DNA of 64,000 nucleotides, taken from Ostreiculturibacter nitratireducens (lineage in GTDB: Bacteria; Pseudomonadota; Alphaproteobacteria; Rhodobacterales; Rhodobacteraceae). Both the position numbers and the translations under genes were made by a program. Shown one piece after another: positions 43,390 to 56,581 of this stretch; the first letter of the stretch is position 1, and each line of letters opens with the position of its first letter. The notes beneath the pieces are model-generated. The model made no database searches and was not told the origin of the DNA. It saw only the letters and a program-made list of their open reading frames with translations. The stretch is taken from the NCBI RefSeq assembly GCF_032670585.1, contig NZ_JAVQHL010000002.1, positions 1,341,311 to 1,405,310 of the forward strand, given 5' to 3'.

Positions 43390-44628
43390 ATGACCGACGA
43401 GATCATACGAGGCGCAGGAACCCCTGATGCCTTCACGCTTTGCCTGAACCCCCTCTCCGGGCCTGACAGACCCTGGACCGAGGCGCAGAACGCGATCCTG
43501 AGCGATGCCGGACTTTCCGCGGCGCGGGCGACCATCGGCGCATGGCCCGGCTATGCTCCGACGCCGCTGGTCGCGCTGCCGGCCTTGGCGCGGGAGATCG
43601 GCGTGGCCTCCCTCCATTACAAGGACGAAGGCGAGCGGTTCGGCCTGGGAAGCTTCAAGGCTCTCGGCGGTGCCTACGCGGTGGCGCGTCTGTTGCAGTC
43701 GGAACTGTCCCGGATGCTCGGGCGTGCGGTCGCGATGGACGAAGTCATCGGGAAGGCCCATCCCGACGAGGTTTCGTCGATCACGGTGTGTTGCGCCACC
43801 GATGGCAACCACGGGCGCTCCGTCGCCTGGGGTGCGCAGACCTTCGGCTGCAGCTGCGTGATCTTCATTCACGCCACGGTTTCGGAAGGCCGGAAGGAGG
43901 CGATCGAAGCCTACGGCGCCGAGGTCCGGCGCTGCGCGGGGAATTACGACGACTCCGTTCGCGAGGCACAGGAAACGGCCACGCGCGAGGGCTGGTTCGT
44001 CGTCTCCGACACGTCCTATCCCGGCTACATGGACGTGCCAAAGGACGTCATGCAGGGCTACGAGGTCATGGCGGCCGAGGCTTTCGAAGCGATCGGGACG
44101 CGGCCCACCCACATCTTCCTGCAAACCGGGGTAGGGGGCATGGCCGCGGCCGTCACGGCCCTCGCCGTCCGTCGCTGGGGGCGCGAGCGGCCGAGGATCG
44201 TCCTCTGTGATCCGGACAAGTCGGCCTGCTGGCTGGTTTCAATCCGCGCGGGCGAGCCGACCGCGGTCGAGGGCGATCTCGATACGCTCATGGCGGGTCT
44301 CGCCTGTGGCGAGGTTTCGTCGCTCGCTTGGGAAATCCTGCGCGATCACGCGGATGCGGTCATGGGGCTGACGGACGATTCCGCCGTCGCGGCCATGCGG
44401 AAACTGGCGCGGCCCGAGGGAGGCGACCCGGCGATCGTGGCAGGCGAGTCCGCTGTGGCTGGCCTCGCGGGTCTCATCGCCGCCATGTCTGACGAGGAGG
44501 CCCGCAGCGCATTGGCGCTAGATGCGGACTCGCGGGTCTTGCTGTTCGGCACGGAGGGCGACACCGACCGGGAACTCTACGAGAAGCTCGTCGGCATGAC
44601 CGGCGACGCGGTCAGAGGGAAAGCCTGA
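43390..44628 (+). CDS. dpaL: Diaminopropionate ammonia-lyase
   Basis: A 412-aa PLP enzyme of the tryptophan-synthase-beta fold. It splits 2,3-diaminopropionate into pyruvate and two ammonia. The PLP Lys is K90 in FGLGSFKALGGAYA. CATDGNHGRSVAWGAQTFG is the phosphate/asparagine loop. SDTSYPGYMDVPKDVMQGY and the QTGVGGMAAAVTA glycine loop are typical of DpaL rather than threonine dehydratase. It overlaps the next gene by one base (TGATG). With a TRAP transporter before and two carbamoylase-like hydrolases after it, diaminopropionate is probably released from a carbamoylated precursor. Confidence 0.9.
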   Translation: MTDEIIRGAGTPDAFTLCLNPLSGPDRPWTEAQNAILSDAGLSAARATIGAWPGYAPTPLVALPALAREIGVASLHYKDEGERFGLGSFKALGGAYAVARLLQSELSRMLGRAVAMDEVIGKAHPDEVSSITVCCATDGNHGRSVAWGAQTFGCSCVIFIHATVSEGRKEAIEAYGAEVRRCAGNYDDSVREAQETATREGWFVVSDTSYPGYMDVPKDVMQGYEVMAAEAFEAIGTRPTHIFLQTGVGGMAAAVTALAVRRWGRERPRIVLCDPDKSACWLVSIRAGEPTAVEGDLDTLMAGLACGEVSSLAWEILRDHADAVMGLTDDSAVAAMRKLARPEGGDPAIVAGESAVAGLAGLIAAMSDEEARSALALDADSRVLLFGTEGDTDRELYEKLVGMTGDAVRGKA

Positions 44629-45857
44629 TGCGTCCCGAGATTTCGCCCTCACGGCTCATGGCGCGCCTGCGCGATCTGGGCGGGATCGGCGCGCTCGACG
44701 GAGGCGGCGTCTGCCGCCTCGCCCTGACCGACGCGGACCGGACGGGTCGCGACTGGCTTGTCGCGCAGATGAAGGATCTGGGTCTGAGCGTGTCGGTCGA
44801 CGCGATCGGCAACATATGGGGCGTCCGGGCGGGGATCGACGAGGGGCCACCCGTCCTGATCGGCTCTCACATCGACAGCGTGGCGACCGGGGGAATCTAC
44901 GACGGCGCGCTGGGCGTCATCGCCGGGCTCGAAGTCATGTCCGCGCTGAACGCGGCAGGGGCACGGACCGCCAGACCGGTCGCCGTGGCCGCGTTCACCA
45001 ATGAGGAGGGCGCGCGCTTTGCGCCCGACATGATGGGGTCGGGCGTGCACCAGGGCGCCCTCGATCTGGAAGACATGCTGGCGACACGCGCCACCGATGG
45101 GGATGGCGTGGTCGGAGATGAACTCGACCGCATCGGTTATCGGGGGACGGCCGAACCGTTCACCCCGTCGGCTTACCTTGAATACCACATCGAACAGGGC
45201 CCCGTTCTGGAGCGGGACGGCATCCGGATCGGGGCCGTGACCGGGGTTCAGGGCATCCACTGGACGGAGTTCACCGTAACGGGTCAGTCGAACCACGCGG
45301 GAACCACCCCGATGGCCCTGCGCCGCGACGCGGGGCAGGTCGCACTGCGGATCGCGCTGGCGGCGGACCGGATCGCGGCGGAAAATGGGCCGCCGCAGGT
45401 CGCGACGGTCGGCGTGTTCGAACTGTCGCCGGGCCTCGTCAACGTCGTGCCGCAGCGCGCGCGCCTGACCGTGGACCTGCGCAACACGGATGGCGATGTC
45501 CTCAATGCCGCGACCGGACGACTGATCGCAGAAGCCGAGGAACTGGCACGCGCCGCCGGATGCGAAGTAAGCCACCGTCCGCTGGCCCGTTTCGCGCCAG
45601 TCGCCTTCGATCCCGCCATCGTCGCGCGGATCGAACAGGTGGCGCACGCGCGGCAACTCTCGGTTAGGCAGATGCCGTCGGGTGCCGGGCATGACGCGCA
45701 GATGTTCGCCCCGAATTGCCCCACGGCGATGATCTTCATCCCGTCGGCAGGGGGGCTGAGCCACAACATCAAGGAATTCAGCGAAGAAGAGGATGTCGTC
45801 GCGGGGGCGCAAGTTCTGCTCGATGTCCTGTGCGAACTGGCAGGAGTCCAAGCATGA
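44628..45857 (+). CDS. M20-family Zn-dependent amidase (N-carbamoyl-L-amino acid hydrolase/allantoate amidohydrolase type)
   Basis: A 409-aa di-metal hydrolase. Predicted metal ligands are His81 and Asp92 (GSHIDSVATGGIYDGALG), Glu126/Glu127 (FTNEEGARF), His187 (YHIEQGPVLE) and a C-terminal His (GGLSHNIKEF). SNHAGTTPMALRRDA is the dimerisation/substrate loop of the HyuC/AllC/beta-ureidopropionase group. It removes carbamoyl or amide groups from ureido acids, releasing CO2 and ammonia. It overlaps dpaL by one base and the D-carbamoylase gene by 4 bases, so all three enzymes are translationally coupled. Confidence 0.9.
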   Translation: MRPEISPSRLMARLRDLGGIGALDGGGVCRLALTDADRTGRDWLVAQMKDLGLSVSVDAIGNIWGVRAGIDEGPPVLIGSHIDSVATGGIYDGALGVIAGLEVMSALNAAGARTARPVAVAAFTNEEGARFAPDMMGSGVHQGALDLEDMLATRATDGDGVVGDELDRIGYRGTAEPFTPSAYLEYHIEQGPVLERDGIRIGAVTGVQGIHWTEFTVTGQSNHAGTTPMALRRDAGQVALRIALAADRIAAENGPPQVATVGVFELSPGLVNVVPQRARLTVDLRNTDGDVLNAATGRLIAEAEELARAAGCEVSHRPLARFAPVAFDPAIVARIEQVAHARQLSVRQMPSGAGHDAQMFAPNCPTAMIFIPSAGGLSHNIKEFSEEEDVVAGAQVLLDVLCELAGVQA

Positions 45858-46771
45858 GCCGGAAATTCATCGTCGCGGGCGCGCAAATGGGTCCGATCAC
45901 GAAAGACGAGCCGCGAGCCTCCGCCGTCGCGCGCATGTGCACAATGATGCATAAGGCCCATGAGCGCGGCGCCGCCTTGGTCGTATTCCCCGAACTGGCA
46001 CTCACGACGTTCTTTCCGCGATGGTTCATCGACGATGACGCCGCGCTGGACGCATGGTTCGAGAAGCAGATGCCCAACGACGACGTGCGGCCGCTTTTCG
46101 ACCTGGCGCGCGAACTCGGGATCGGCTTCCATCTGGGCTATGCCGAACTCACGCCGGAAGGGCGGCATTTCAATACCGCGATCCTCGTTTCGGCAGAGGG
46201 GGAGATCGCTGGCAAATACAGGAAGATTCATCTTCCCGGCCACCGCGAGAACGAATCCTGGCGCCCGTTCCAGCATCTGGAGAAGCGTTATTTCGAAAAG
46301 GGCGACCTGGGCTTTCCGGTCTTCGACGCCTTCGGCGGCAAGGTCGGCATGTGCATCTGCAACGACCGGCGCTGGCCCGAAACCTGGCGCGTCCTGGGGC
46401 TCGGCGGAGCGGAACTCGTGGTTCTGGGCTACAACACGCCCCTGCACTATCCGCCCGCGCCCGGGCACGATCACCTTCAGTATTTCCACAACGAGCTTTC
46501 GATCCAGGCTGGCTGCTATCAGAACGGCCTGTGGGCCGTCGCGGTGGCCAAGGCCGGAATGGAAGAGGGAAGCGAGCTGATCGGCGGAAGCGTCATCGTT
46601 GCCCCTACGGGAGAGATCCTGGCCAGGGCGGCGACCCAGGGCGACGAAATCATCACGGCGGAAATCGACCTCGACCGCTGCGCCGAGATTCGGGCCAACG
46701 TGTTCAATTTCGCCGTCCACCGCGAGCCGTCGGACTACGTGGCCATCACCGCGCCCAAGGCGGCCGGTTGA
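45854..46771 (+). CDS. N-carbamoyl-D-amino acid hydrolase (nitrilase superfamily)
   Basis: A 305-aa carbon-nitrogen hydrolase closely resembling D-carbamoylases. The catalytic triad is Glu47 (FPELALTTFFPRW), Lys124 (KYRKIHLPGH) and Cys169 (MCICNDRRWPETWRV). The conserved blocks FQHLEKRYFEKGDLGFP and YNTPLHYPPAPGHDHL also match the known family. The reaction is hydrolysis of the N-carbamoyl group to the free amino acid with CO2 and ammonia. The start at 45854 overlaps the M20 gene stop by 4 bases. Presence beside an L-type carbamoylase suggests a racemic, D- or beta-ureido substrate. Confidence 0.92.
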   Translation: MSRKFIVAGAQMGPITKDEPRASAVARMCTMMHKAHERGAALVVFPELALTTFFPRWFIDDDAALDAWFEKQMPNDDVRPLFDLARELGIGFHLGYAELTPEGRHFNTAILVSAEGEIAGKYRKIHLPGHRENESWRPFQHLEKRYFEKGDLGFPVFDAFGGKVGMCICNDRRWPETWRVLGLGGAELVVLGYNTPLHYPPAPGHDHLQYFHNELSIQAGCYQNGLWAVAVAKAGMEEGSELIGGSVIVAPTGEILARAATQGDEIITAEIDLDRCAEIRANVFNFAVHREPSDYVAITAPKAAG

Positions 46772-46978
46772 GTCGGGGGTGACGGGGCTTCGGGAGCCGG
46801 ATTCGGAAGCCAGAATCGGCCGTAGAAGAGGGGAATCGGCCGACTCGCCGGCGGCCCGCGGCTCAGGCGACGGAAAGGGAGGGGGTGCCGGGCGATCATT
46901 GGTGATGCCGGAAGGCCAAGGAAAAAAGGCAAAAGACGGGGTCCGGCACGGAAAGATGACTTTTCCCGAAAAAAGCAC

Positions 46979-47007
46979 TTGCGGAGGTCGCTGGTGGGAC
47001 GTAAATA
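46979..47007 (+). promoter_or_regulatory. Candidate rrn promoter
   Basis: TTGCGG (46979-46984) and TAAATA (47002-47007) are separated by 17 bases and lie about 380 bases upstream of the 16S rRNA, in the only A/T-richer stretch between the D-carbamoylase gene and the rRNA operon. Confidence 0.6.
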
Positions 47008-47145
47008 CCCCCTCACCGAAGCGGCGGCGACGCGGTGACGGTGCGCCGGACGGTCGGTGAGGCTGGCTGGTGACGAGATAAAATCGAGGGACATGCGGGC
47101 GGTTGCGCTAGGAAAGTATGGCGCTTCCGGTTGATTTTGTCTCTC

Positions 47146-47154
47146 TGCTCTTTG
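47146..47154 (+). promoter_or_regulatory. rrn boxA antitermination element
   Basis: TGCTCTTTG matches the boxA consensus TGCTCTTTA at 8 of 9 bases in the 16S leader, where NusB/NusE-type antitermination complexes load. Confidence 0.75.
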
Positions 47155-47166
47155 AAATTGCTGGTT

Positions 47167-47180
47167 ACTGAAGAGATATG
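47167..47180 (+). other. 16S pre-rRNA processing stem, left arm (right arm 48948-48961)
   Basis: ACTGAAGAGATATG in the leader is the exact reverse complement of CATATCTCTTCAGT at 48948-48961, after the 16S gene. The pair brackets the whole 16S rRNA and is the expected RNase III substrate. Confidence 0.85.
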
Positions 47181-47383
47181 TGGGCGGTTTGGTCCTTTCG
47201 ATGGACAAACGCTGCATATCGGCCTTCTAGGGTTTCGGCCCGATGATGAAGGTGTCAGCTTCACTGTCTTGACGGACTTCGTTCCCTTGGAACGATGTGC
47301 ATCAGACAGATGACATCCGCCAAGCCTGGCGGATGACGATGTGCAGAGGTTCGAACGTCAAGGTTAGCGCGGTAACGCGCTTT

Positions 47384-48859
<1,476 letters not shown>

Positions 48860-48993
48860 AGCTTCTGGCAGGATCGCTTGCGATCCTCGTGAAGCGACTT
48901 AGCAGATCGCCAGTCAGGCGATCACACATCACGGTCCAGGCCGTCCTCATATCTCTTCAGTCCAAGAAATCATCAGACCTACCGGTCTGGACT

Positions 48994-49070
<77 letters not shown>

Positions 49071-49088
49071 TCATCCCTGTGGGGAAAC

Positions 49089-49164
49089 GGGGCGTTAGCT
49101 CAGCTGGGAGAGCACCTGCTTTGCAAGCAGGGGGTCGTCGGTTCGATCCCGACACGCTCCACCA
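49089..49164 (+). tRNA. tRNA-Ala (TGC)
   Basis: A 76-base cloverleaf 18 bases after tRNA-Ile. The acceptor GGGGCGT pairs with ACGCTCC, the anticodon loop TTTGCAA contains TGC, and the T-arm is CGGTTCGATCCCG. CCA is encoded. The Ile-Ala spacer order is standard for bacterial rrn operons. Confidence 0.97.
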
Positions 49165-49422
49165 AACTCAGACGATTTGACCATCAGGGGCATCTGCGGA
49201 TGCATCTGGTCGTCCAATCGGACGGCATTGACATCGTGAAGAGAGATACAAATCAGCGTTGCTGATGTTCCCGAGTAAGGGGATGTCGCGGGCCAGACCC
49301 GCAGAGCAACGTTGTCCAAGTCAAGTACACTAACCAAAAGTACCGAACACGAACCAGGTTCGGTATGGGTAGTCCGGCGATAGCTCGCCGGATGTACAGA
49401 CTTTTGACCGGAAGAAGCCTGT

Positions 49423-49437
49423 CTTCTTCTGGATCAA

Positions 49438-49443
<6 letters not shown>
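49423..49443 (+). other. 23S pre-rRNA processing stem, left arm (right arm 52265-52285)
   Basis: The 21 bases ending CTGGATCAAATCAAG pair, with one mismatch, with the sequence starting CTTGATTTGATCCAG at 52265-52285. The stem brackets 23S rRNA and is the expected RNase III site. Confidence 0.85.
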
Positions 49444-52273
<2,830 letters not shown>

Positions 52274-52348
52274 ATCCAGTAGAAGCCAGGCATGCGCCTG
52301 CGAACTTCTGCAAAGTCACTTGGACACCTGATTTGTGTTTCTTTCTCG

Positions 52349-52466
52349 GTTTGGTGGTCATAGCGCGAGCAAAACACCCGATCCCATCCCGAACTCGGCC
52401 GTTAAGTGCCGCCGCGCCGATGGTACTGCGTCTCAAGACGTGGGAGAGTAGGTCACCGCCAAACCT
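52349..52466 (+). rRNA. rrf: 5S ribosomal RNA
   Basis: About 118 bases. GTTTGGTGGTCATAGCG pairs with the 3' end CACCGCCAAACCT. CCCGATCCCATCCCGAACTCGG and the TGGTACTGCGTC segment are characteristic 5S elements. It follows 23S by about 75 bases. Confidence 0.95.
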
Positions 52467-52512
52467 AGAAAGAAACACAAACCGTATCTCTCGCACGATG
52501 AAATCACCCTGA

Positions 52513-52591
<79 letters not shown>

Positions 52592-52618
52592 TTATCATAG
52601 CAAAAACAATGCGTTGTT

Positions 52619-52640
52619 CGCCGCCCAAGGGCGGCGTTTT
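52619..52640 (+). terminator. Rho-independent terminator after the rrn operon
   Basis: CGCCGCCC and GGGCGGCG form a perfect 8-base GC stem with a very tight AA centre, followed by TTTT. It lies beyond the attachment site, so the element, not the original chromosome, supplies this terminator. Confidence 0.78.
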
Positions 52641-53351
52641 GCGTTCCAGGCGAGGTCGTGGAAGCACTGTGGAAGCACGCGGGGCTGGGTTGGTCCTGTG
52701 GCGAAACAGTAACATCAAATGCAGCAGACAGGTATGTCACTGCCCCATTTCGGAGTGGCGGTGGCTACGAGGCCGATTCAGGCACCTAGGCCCTTTCGGG
52801 GGGCATCGGGCGAACTTGTCTGAACAAATCCCAATAGGCATCGTGGAGCGAAGGAGGATTAGGGGGCGGCCGGAACTTCGAAGGGCCAGTTTGGGGGGCG
52901 TCATCTGGCCCGTCATTACCCCATAGACCTCCGAGCCTCTACAGGCGAGGGTAAGGATGAGGCTGCTTAGATCGAGGCACGGGGTGCGCTTCTCTTGGAG
53001 AGATATCGTTGGACGAATTTGGGGCCAACGTGTTCGACGTGATGTGGCAAGAGGTGCGTCTTTCGGAGAAAGAACTGTCTTTGAGCCGAAGGACTGGCAC
53101 CCCAACAGACAGACCCGCGTTGGCGACGGCGGCGCCGTTCCGAACGCTCAAGGGCCGCTAATGTCGCACTTGCCGGCTTCCCTGCGGCATCGTTATCCGG
53201 AGTTTGACCTGTACTGCGACGAGCTTTTGCCAGTAGCTGGAGTCAAGTCGGTAGAGTCCTTCTCAGAGTTGGGAATAGTCTATAAACGCCGCATTTTGGC
53301 CCTCAGATAGTTGGTATAACTTGGTGCCAAAGATTGATGGAGATGAGCTAG
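52641..53351. other. Left end of the element, no convincing gene
   Basis: Apart from the 19-base repeat listed separately, about 700 bases show no reading frame with a recognised product. A short frame at 53161-53310 (about 49 aa, starting MSHLPASLRHRYPEF) has a stop-bounded end but no clear ribosome site; I do not call it. Confidence 0.45.
52657..52675 (+). repeat. Arm-type integrase-binding repeat, left copy (right copy 61539-61557)
   Basis: CGTGGAAGCACTGTGGAAG occurs identically at 61539-61557, in the same orientation. Inside it GTGGAAGCAC is repeated with an 11-base period. One copy sits about 65 bases inside each of the element's two ends (about 130 at the right), as expected for integrase arm sites. 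Confidence 0.6.
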
Positions 53352-53888
53352 GTGAAAAACTATTTGATCGGAGGCTTGGCATGTCTCGTAGCGGCCTTGG
53401 TCATCGGCATTGAGCCATTACAACGAGTGATAAACGAGGCAACGAAACGAGGTACCCTGAGGGGTGTCGAAGCTTGCATGAACTATTCAAGCAGTGAGCT
53501 TCTCTCCGAAGACGCCGTCCGGGCAACGTGTATCAGGACCTTTCAGAAGCGTCTTTATAACAACGACCATGCGAATGGTCGCGCTGGACCACGTATGGAC
53601 CAGCGAACCGTTAGTTGGGGTGGCATCCTTCAAAACAAGACAGCTGACCATGTGACTACTTGGATACGGATTTCAGTAAGCATCTACGACGCGGACGGCA
53701 CCGAACAAGAGTTCGACGCTGAAACACCAATTTGGATAGACCCTCTGGACGAAGCGGAGTTCAGGGTAGAACTGCCTGACCTTAAGCCCGAACAACTCGA
53801 CAACATCGAGTTTTGTGACCACGACGACCTAGCGCCAACAGCGTGCATAACATGGGGTATCACCGATGTGATGGGGCTTGCGATCTAG
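53352..53888 (+). CDS. Hypothetical membrane-anchored protein
   Basis: A 178-aa protein with one N-terminal membrane anchor (NYLIGGLACLVAALVIGIE) and a soluble domain rich in acidic residues (EQEFDAETPIWIDPLDEAEF). The frame begins with GTG. Codon use is less GC-biased than the chromosome, consistent with foreign origin. I recognise no family. It is the only plus-strand gene of the element and stands alone. The C-terminal domain could sit on the periplasmic side. Confidence 0.7.
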   Translation: MKNYLIGGLACLVAALVIGIEPLQRVINEATKRGTLRGVEACMNYSSSELLSEDAVRATCIRTFQKRLYNNDHANGRAGPRMDQRTVSWGGILQNKTADHVTTWIRISVSIYDADGTEQEFDAETPIWIDPLDEAEFRVELPDLKPEQLDNIEFCDHDDLAPTACITWGITDVMGLAI

Positions 53889-54248
53889 GTCCAAAGCCGA
53901 AGGGAAACCCCCAAGCCCGCCCCCAAAGACCTACCGAGGCTGACGTGGTGTCGCTGGCTGTCTTCTATAGCCTCCAAGCCGACGTGCGGCGATGCAGCAG
54001 GCGGGCAGGTGGCCAATCCGGCCTCCCCCTGCGCTCTGGCCCAAAGGTGACCTTGCCTTCGCGGTTCGACGCGGCGGTGCAGCTCCGCCGAAGCTGCCAT
54101 TGATGAACTTTGCGACACCTGGCCGAGATGTCCGACCCCTTAGTGAAATAGGGCGGATGTTATCTGTGCTACGAACAAAGCACACCCTTGCGGGCCTTAA
54201 GAGAATTCAGAAGCCTTCATGCGATTGTTCAGGCCCAAGTCAGCAACA
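53889..54248. other. Gap without a gene
   Basis: About 360 bases between convergent genes. Frames crossing it are proline/arginine-rich and stop-bounded at random, and I see no hairpin with a U-run. Confidence 0.5.
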
Positions 54249-54617
54249 TCAAGAAAGCAGAGCTTCGTGCCATTCCTTGATCGTCCGGGTCAAATTTGAC
54301 AATGCGAGTCCCCGACTGATCCTATAATCCAGAAACGCAAAATCTTCCGAAAACAAAGCGCCAGCTTGTCCGTCTATGGTGAACTCATACCGTCCGCCCT
54401 CATCGTCAGCCTCTGGATCATATGCCACGACACGCCATTTTCCGAGAACTTCACCGTCGCGGGTAATGACATAGCCACCGGCAAGATTGAGCGCGTATCC
54501 GCTTTCCATCCACTCATCGTGGCCCACGAAATTTATTGGGTAAATCAGATCCATACCGACTCTGATACATCCACACAAAGATCCTCGCAAATCTTCTTTT
54601 CCCTGGACCAAAATCAT
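54249..54617 (-). CDS. Hypothetical protein
   Basis: A 122-aa soluble protein with no family I recognise. The core alternates short strands (GYVITRDGEVLGKWRVVAYDPEADDEGGRYEFTI and so on) with a C-terminal helix ending TIKEWHEALLS, suggesting a small beta-rich domain. A second start, MDLIYPINF at 54557, would give about 102 aa and may be the true one, as the first 20 residues look atypical. Codon use is moderate-GC. It lies 99 bases downstream of the 590-aa gene on the same strand and could be its partner. Confidence 0.6.
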   Translation of the reverse strand: MILVQGKEDLRGSLCGCIRVGMDLIYPINFVGHDEWMESGYALNLAGGYVITRDGEVLGKWRVVAYDPEADDEGGRYEFTIDGQAGALFSEDFAFLDYRISRGLALSNLTRTIKEWHEALLS

Positions 54618-54715
54618 CGCGCCTCGGCTCTAAGGGAACGTCCAGCGCCCACCTTGGACGCTGCAGTGCGGCCCGTCGAACCTGACTTACGCTGCGCCTT
54701 AGAGAACAGTGAGAG

Positions 54716-56488
54716 CTATTTTTTTTTCTTCCGTTGAATCTTATTGGGTACGTTAACGATGCCCTGATCCGCCCAATTGTAGAGCGTGCTTCTCGACACC
54801 CCCGCAGCTTTGGCCGCAGCCCTGCCTCTCAATCCCTCGTTGAGCGCAGTTTGCAGGCGCGCAACGGTTTCGGGAGATGCCAGTGTAGGCGCGCCTACGC
54901 CTGGTCGCTCCGATTTGGCAGAAATCCGCAGCCGCGCCGCTCCGCTACCACCAGTGGGATCGGCTAAGTGAGGCTCAAGCCATATGGCCCAACGCCGCAA
55001 TGCATTTCCAACACGGAGCTTTGACGCATGCGTATTGTATTTACGAGCAAAGCGACTCGCTATCTCTTCAGCTATCTCTACTCCCGATGCTTGAGGGGCT
55101 CGCAAGAGGATTTCACGGGTCACAATCAGGGTTGGTGCTTTTGCGGCCGCGTGACGCAAGGCGTCCTCAGAGGACACGTCCTTTGGCACAAGACTGACTA
55201 CCATACCGTCTACCACCGCAATGAGACCAAGTGCGACCAAATCCGTCCTGCTGCGATTCTTGTTTTGACTGTCCCAATCGGCAGTGCTCATCGGGCCTTT
55301 TCGCGATAACTCCAACGCTTCCTTTGCAGTTGGGGGAGCCGATCCCGCATTGAACAAGCGTCCCGCAACGGTGGGCTCGGTCGAATGATACATCTGCGTG
55401 ATCCTTTGGATTTCTTCGAAAGGCGCTCCCTGATGCTCGAGAAAGGCCACCTTTTTCGATGCGTCGAGGTCAAGAAACTCCTCAACCAAACCCATGTTGA
55501 CAGGAATACTGCGTAGAGGGGAACTCGGTGGGACATTAACCGGTAGGCTTTTGCCAAGCTCATCTTGGCGATCATTTCGACGCAGCACCTGCACATCGGC
55601 GGCCAACATCGCATCTCGTTGCGATTGCGCGCGCAATCCTTTTTCGGCCAGCGTTTTCAACAGAAGCTCAAACAACTCGCGGTCCCGGCTGCGCTTGTTC
55701 CGGGTCGCGTCCTTCACTTTCCGCGCGAGAGCAGCGCTGAGGCCCTCGACCTCGATACGCCCGAAATCCAGCCACTCAGCTCGAGTCGTAAGCGAAGCCA
55801 TGACGCCGCAGAATGGCTGCGTAGTGTCTATCGTCACACGCCATCCCCTTACGCTATCCACTGCCTGCCCCATGAGGGCGGTGTCTCCTGATCCAATCAT
55901 TATGCTGGTGGGGCCGGCTCGCTCCCATTCGGCACTCCATGTTCGCGAGACTTGGTTTCTATAAGAAGTGCCATTGTCGGTTTGGCGTGAGAAGCCGCCT
56001 TCAAGAGTGCCACTGGCTGTGATAGGCACTTCTGGTGTAGCAGGAGCGACCCTGGCTTCACCTCCCAAACGAGTTCTTGTCCCGCTTGTAGTTGCTCTTT
56101 CGATCCCTTTGGTTTCCGTGCGCCTGTATGTAGTCCCACCGGTCTCGGTAGAGATCTGTCTGGGCTGACAATTTTTGAAGTGCAGTTCTATGAGCGCCTT
56201 TTTGACGCCGACACTCACCCTAATCGCCTGCTTTTCATCCTGAAGCAACACGCACTCAACACCGAAACGTGCCGACAGCTCCAAATCGAACCCGTCAACG
56301 TAACGGTTGGAGATTGGACGCATCCAGACGTTCGCAACTGCTGGATCGAGTGGTGATGGTCCTTTTGCGTTATGGTCGGGAAAGAACTCAAGATCGTCCA
56401 GGATATGCTCCTCTCGTTTCGCCCGGGTTTTGCATTTCTTTTGATAAGTCAGATCATTCAAGCATAGCCTATTTTGGGCGTGATGCAC
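54716..56488 (-). CDS. Large unknown protein with C-terminal resolvase-like HTH
   Basis: A 590-aa protein of unknown function; the frame begins with GTG. The N-terminal third (about 55-235) is beta-rich, with Thr/Gly/Arg stretches of alternating polarity around 115-185. About 320-480 is helical, with winged-helix character (KLRVGNALRRWAIWLEP near 500). The C-terminus (about 540-585) has ETVARLQTALNEGLRGRAAA followed by KAAGVSRSTLYNWADQG, matching Hin/resolvase-type HTH, then a Lys tail. It may sense or bind DNA. Not a transposase or recombinase: no catalytic core is seen. It is the largest gene of the element. Confidence 0.72.
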   Translation of the reverse strand: MHHAQNRLCLNDLTYQKKCKTRAKREEHILDDLEFFPDHNAKGPSPLDPAVANVWMRPISNRYVDGFDLELSARFGVECVLLQDEKQAIRVSVGVKKALIELHFKNCQPRQISTETGGTTYRRTETKGIERATTSGTRTRLGGEARVAPATPEVPITASGTLEGGFSRQTDNGTSYRNQVSRTWSAEWERAGPTSIMIGSGDTALMGQAVDSVRGWRVTIDTTQPFCGVMASLTTRAEWLDFGRIEVEGLSAALARKVKDATRNKRSRDRELFELLLKTLAEKGLRAQSQRDAMLAADVQVLRRNDRQDELGKSLPVNVPPSSPLRSIPVNMGLVEEFLDLDASKKVAFLEHQGAPFEEIQRITQMYHSTEPTVAGRLFNAGSAPPTAKEALELSRKGPMSTADWDSQNKNRSRTDLVALGLIAVVDGMVVSLVPKDVSSEDALRHAAAKAPTLIVTREILLRAPQASGVEIAEEIASRFARKYNTHASKLRVGNALRRWAIWLEPHLADPTGGSGAARLRISAKSERPGVGAPTLASPETVARLQTALNEGLRGRAAAKAAGVSRSTLYNWADQGIVNVPNKIQRKKKK

Positions 56489-56581
56489 AAAGACGGAAAG
56501 GAAACTGCAACAGCTATGAACGACCGCTCTTGTGATTTCTTCGACGCCTTGCCAGGATGCAGCGAATGACAGCTCTCCGCC

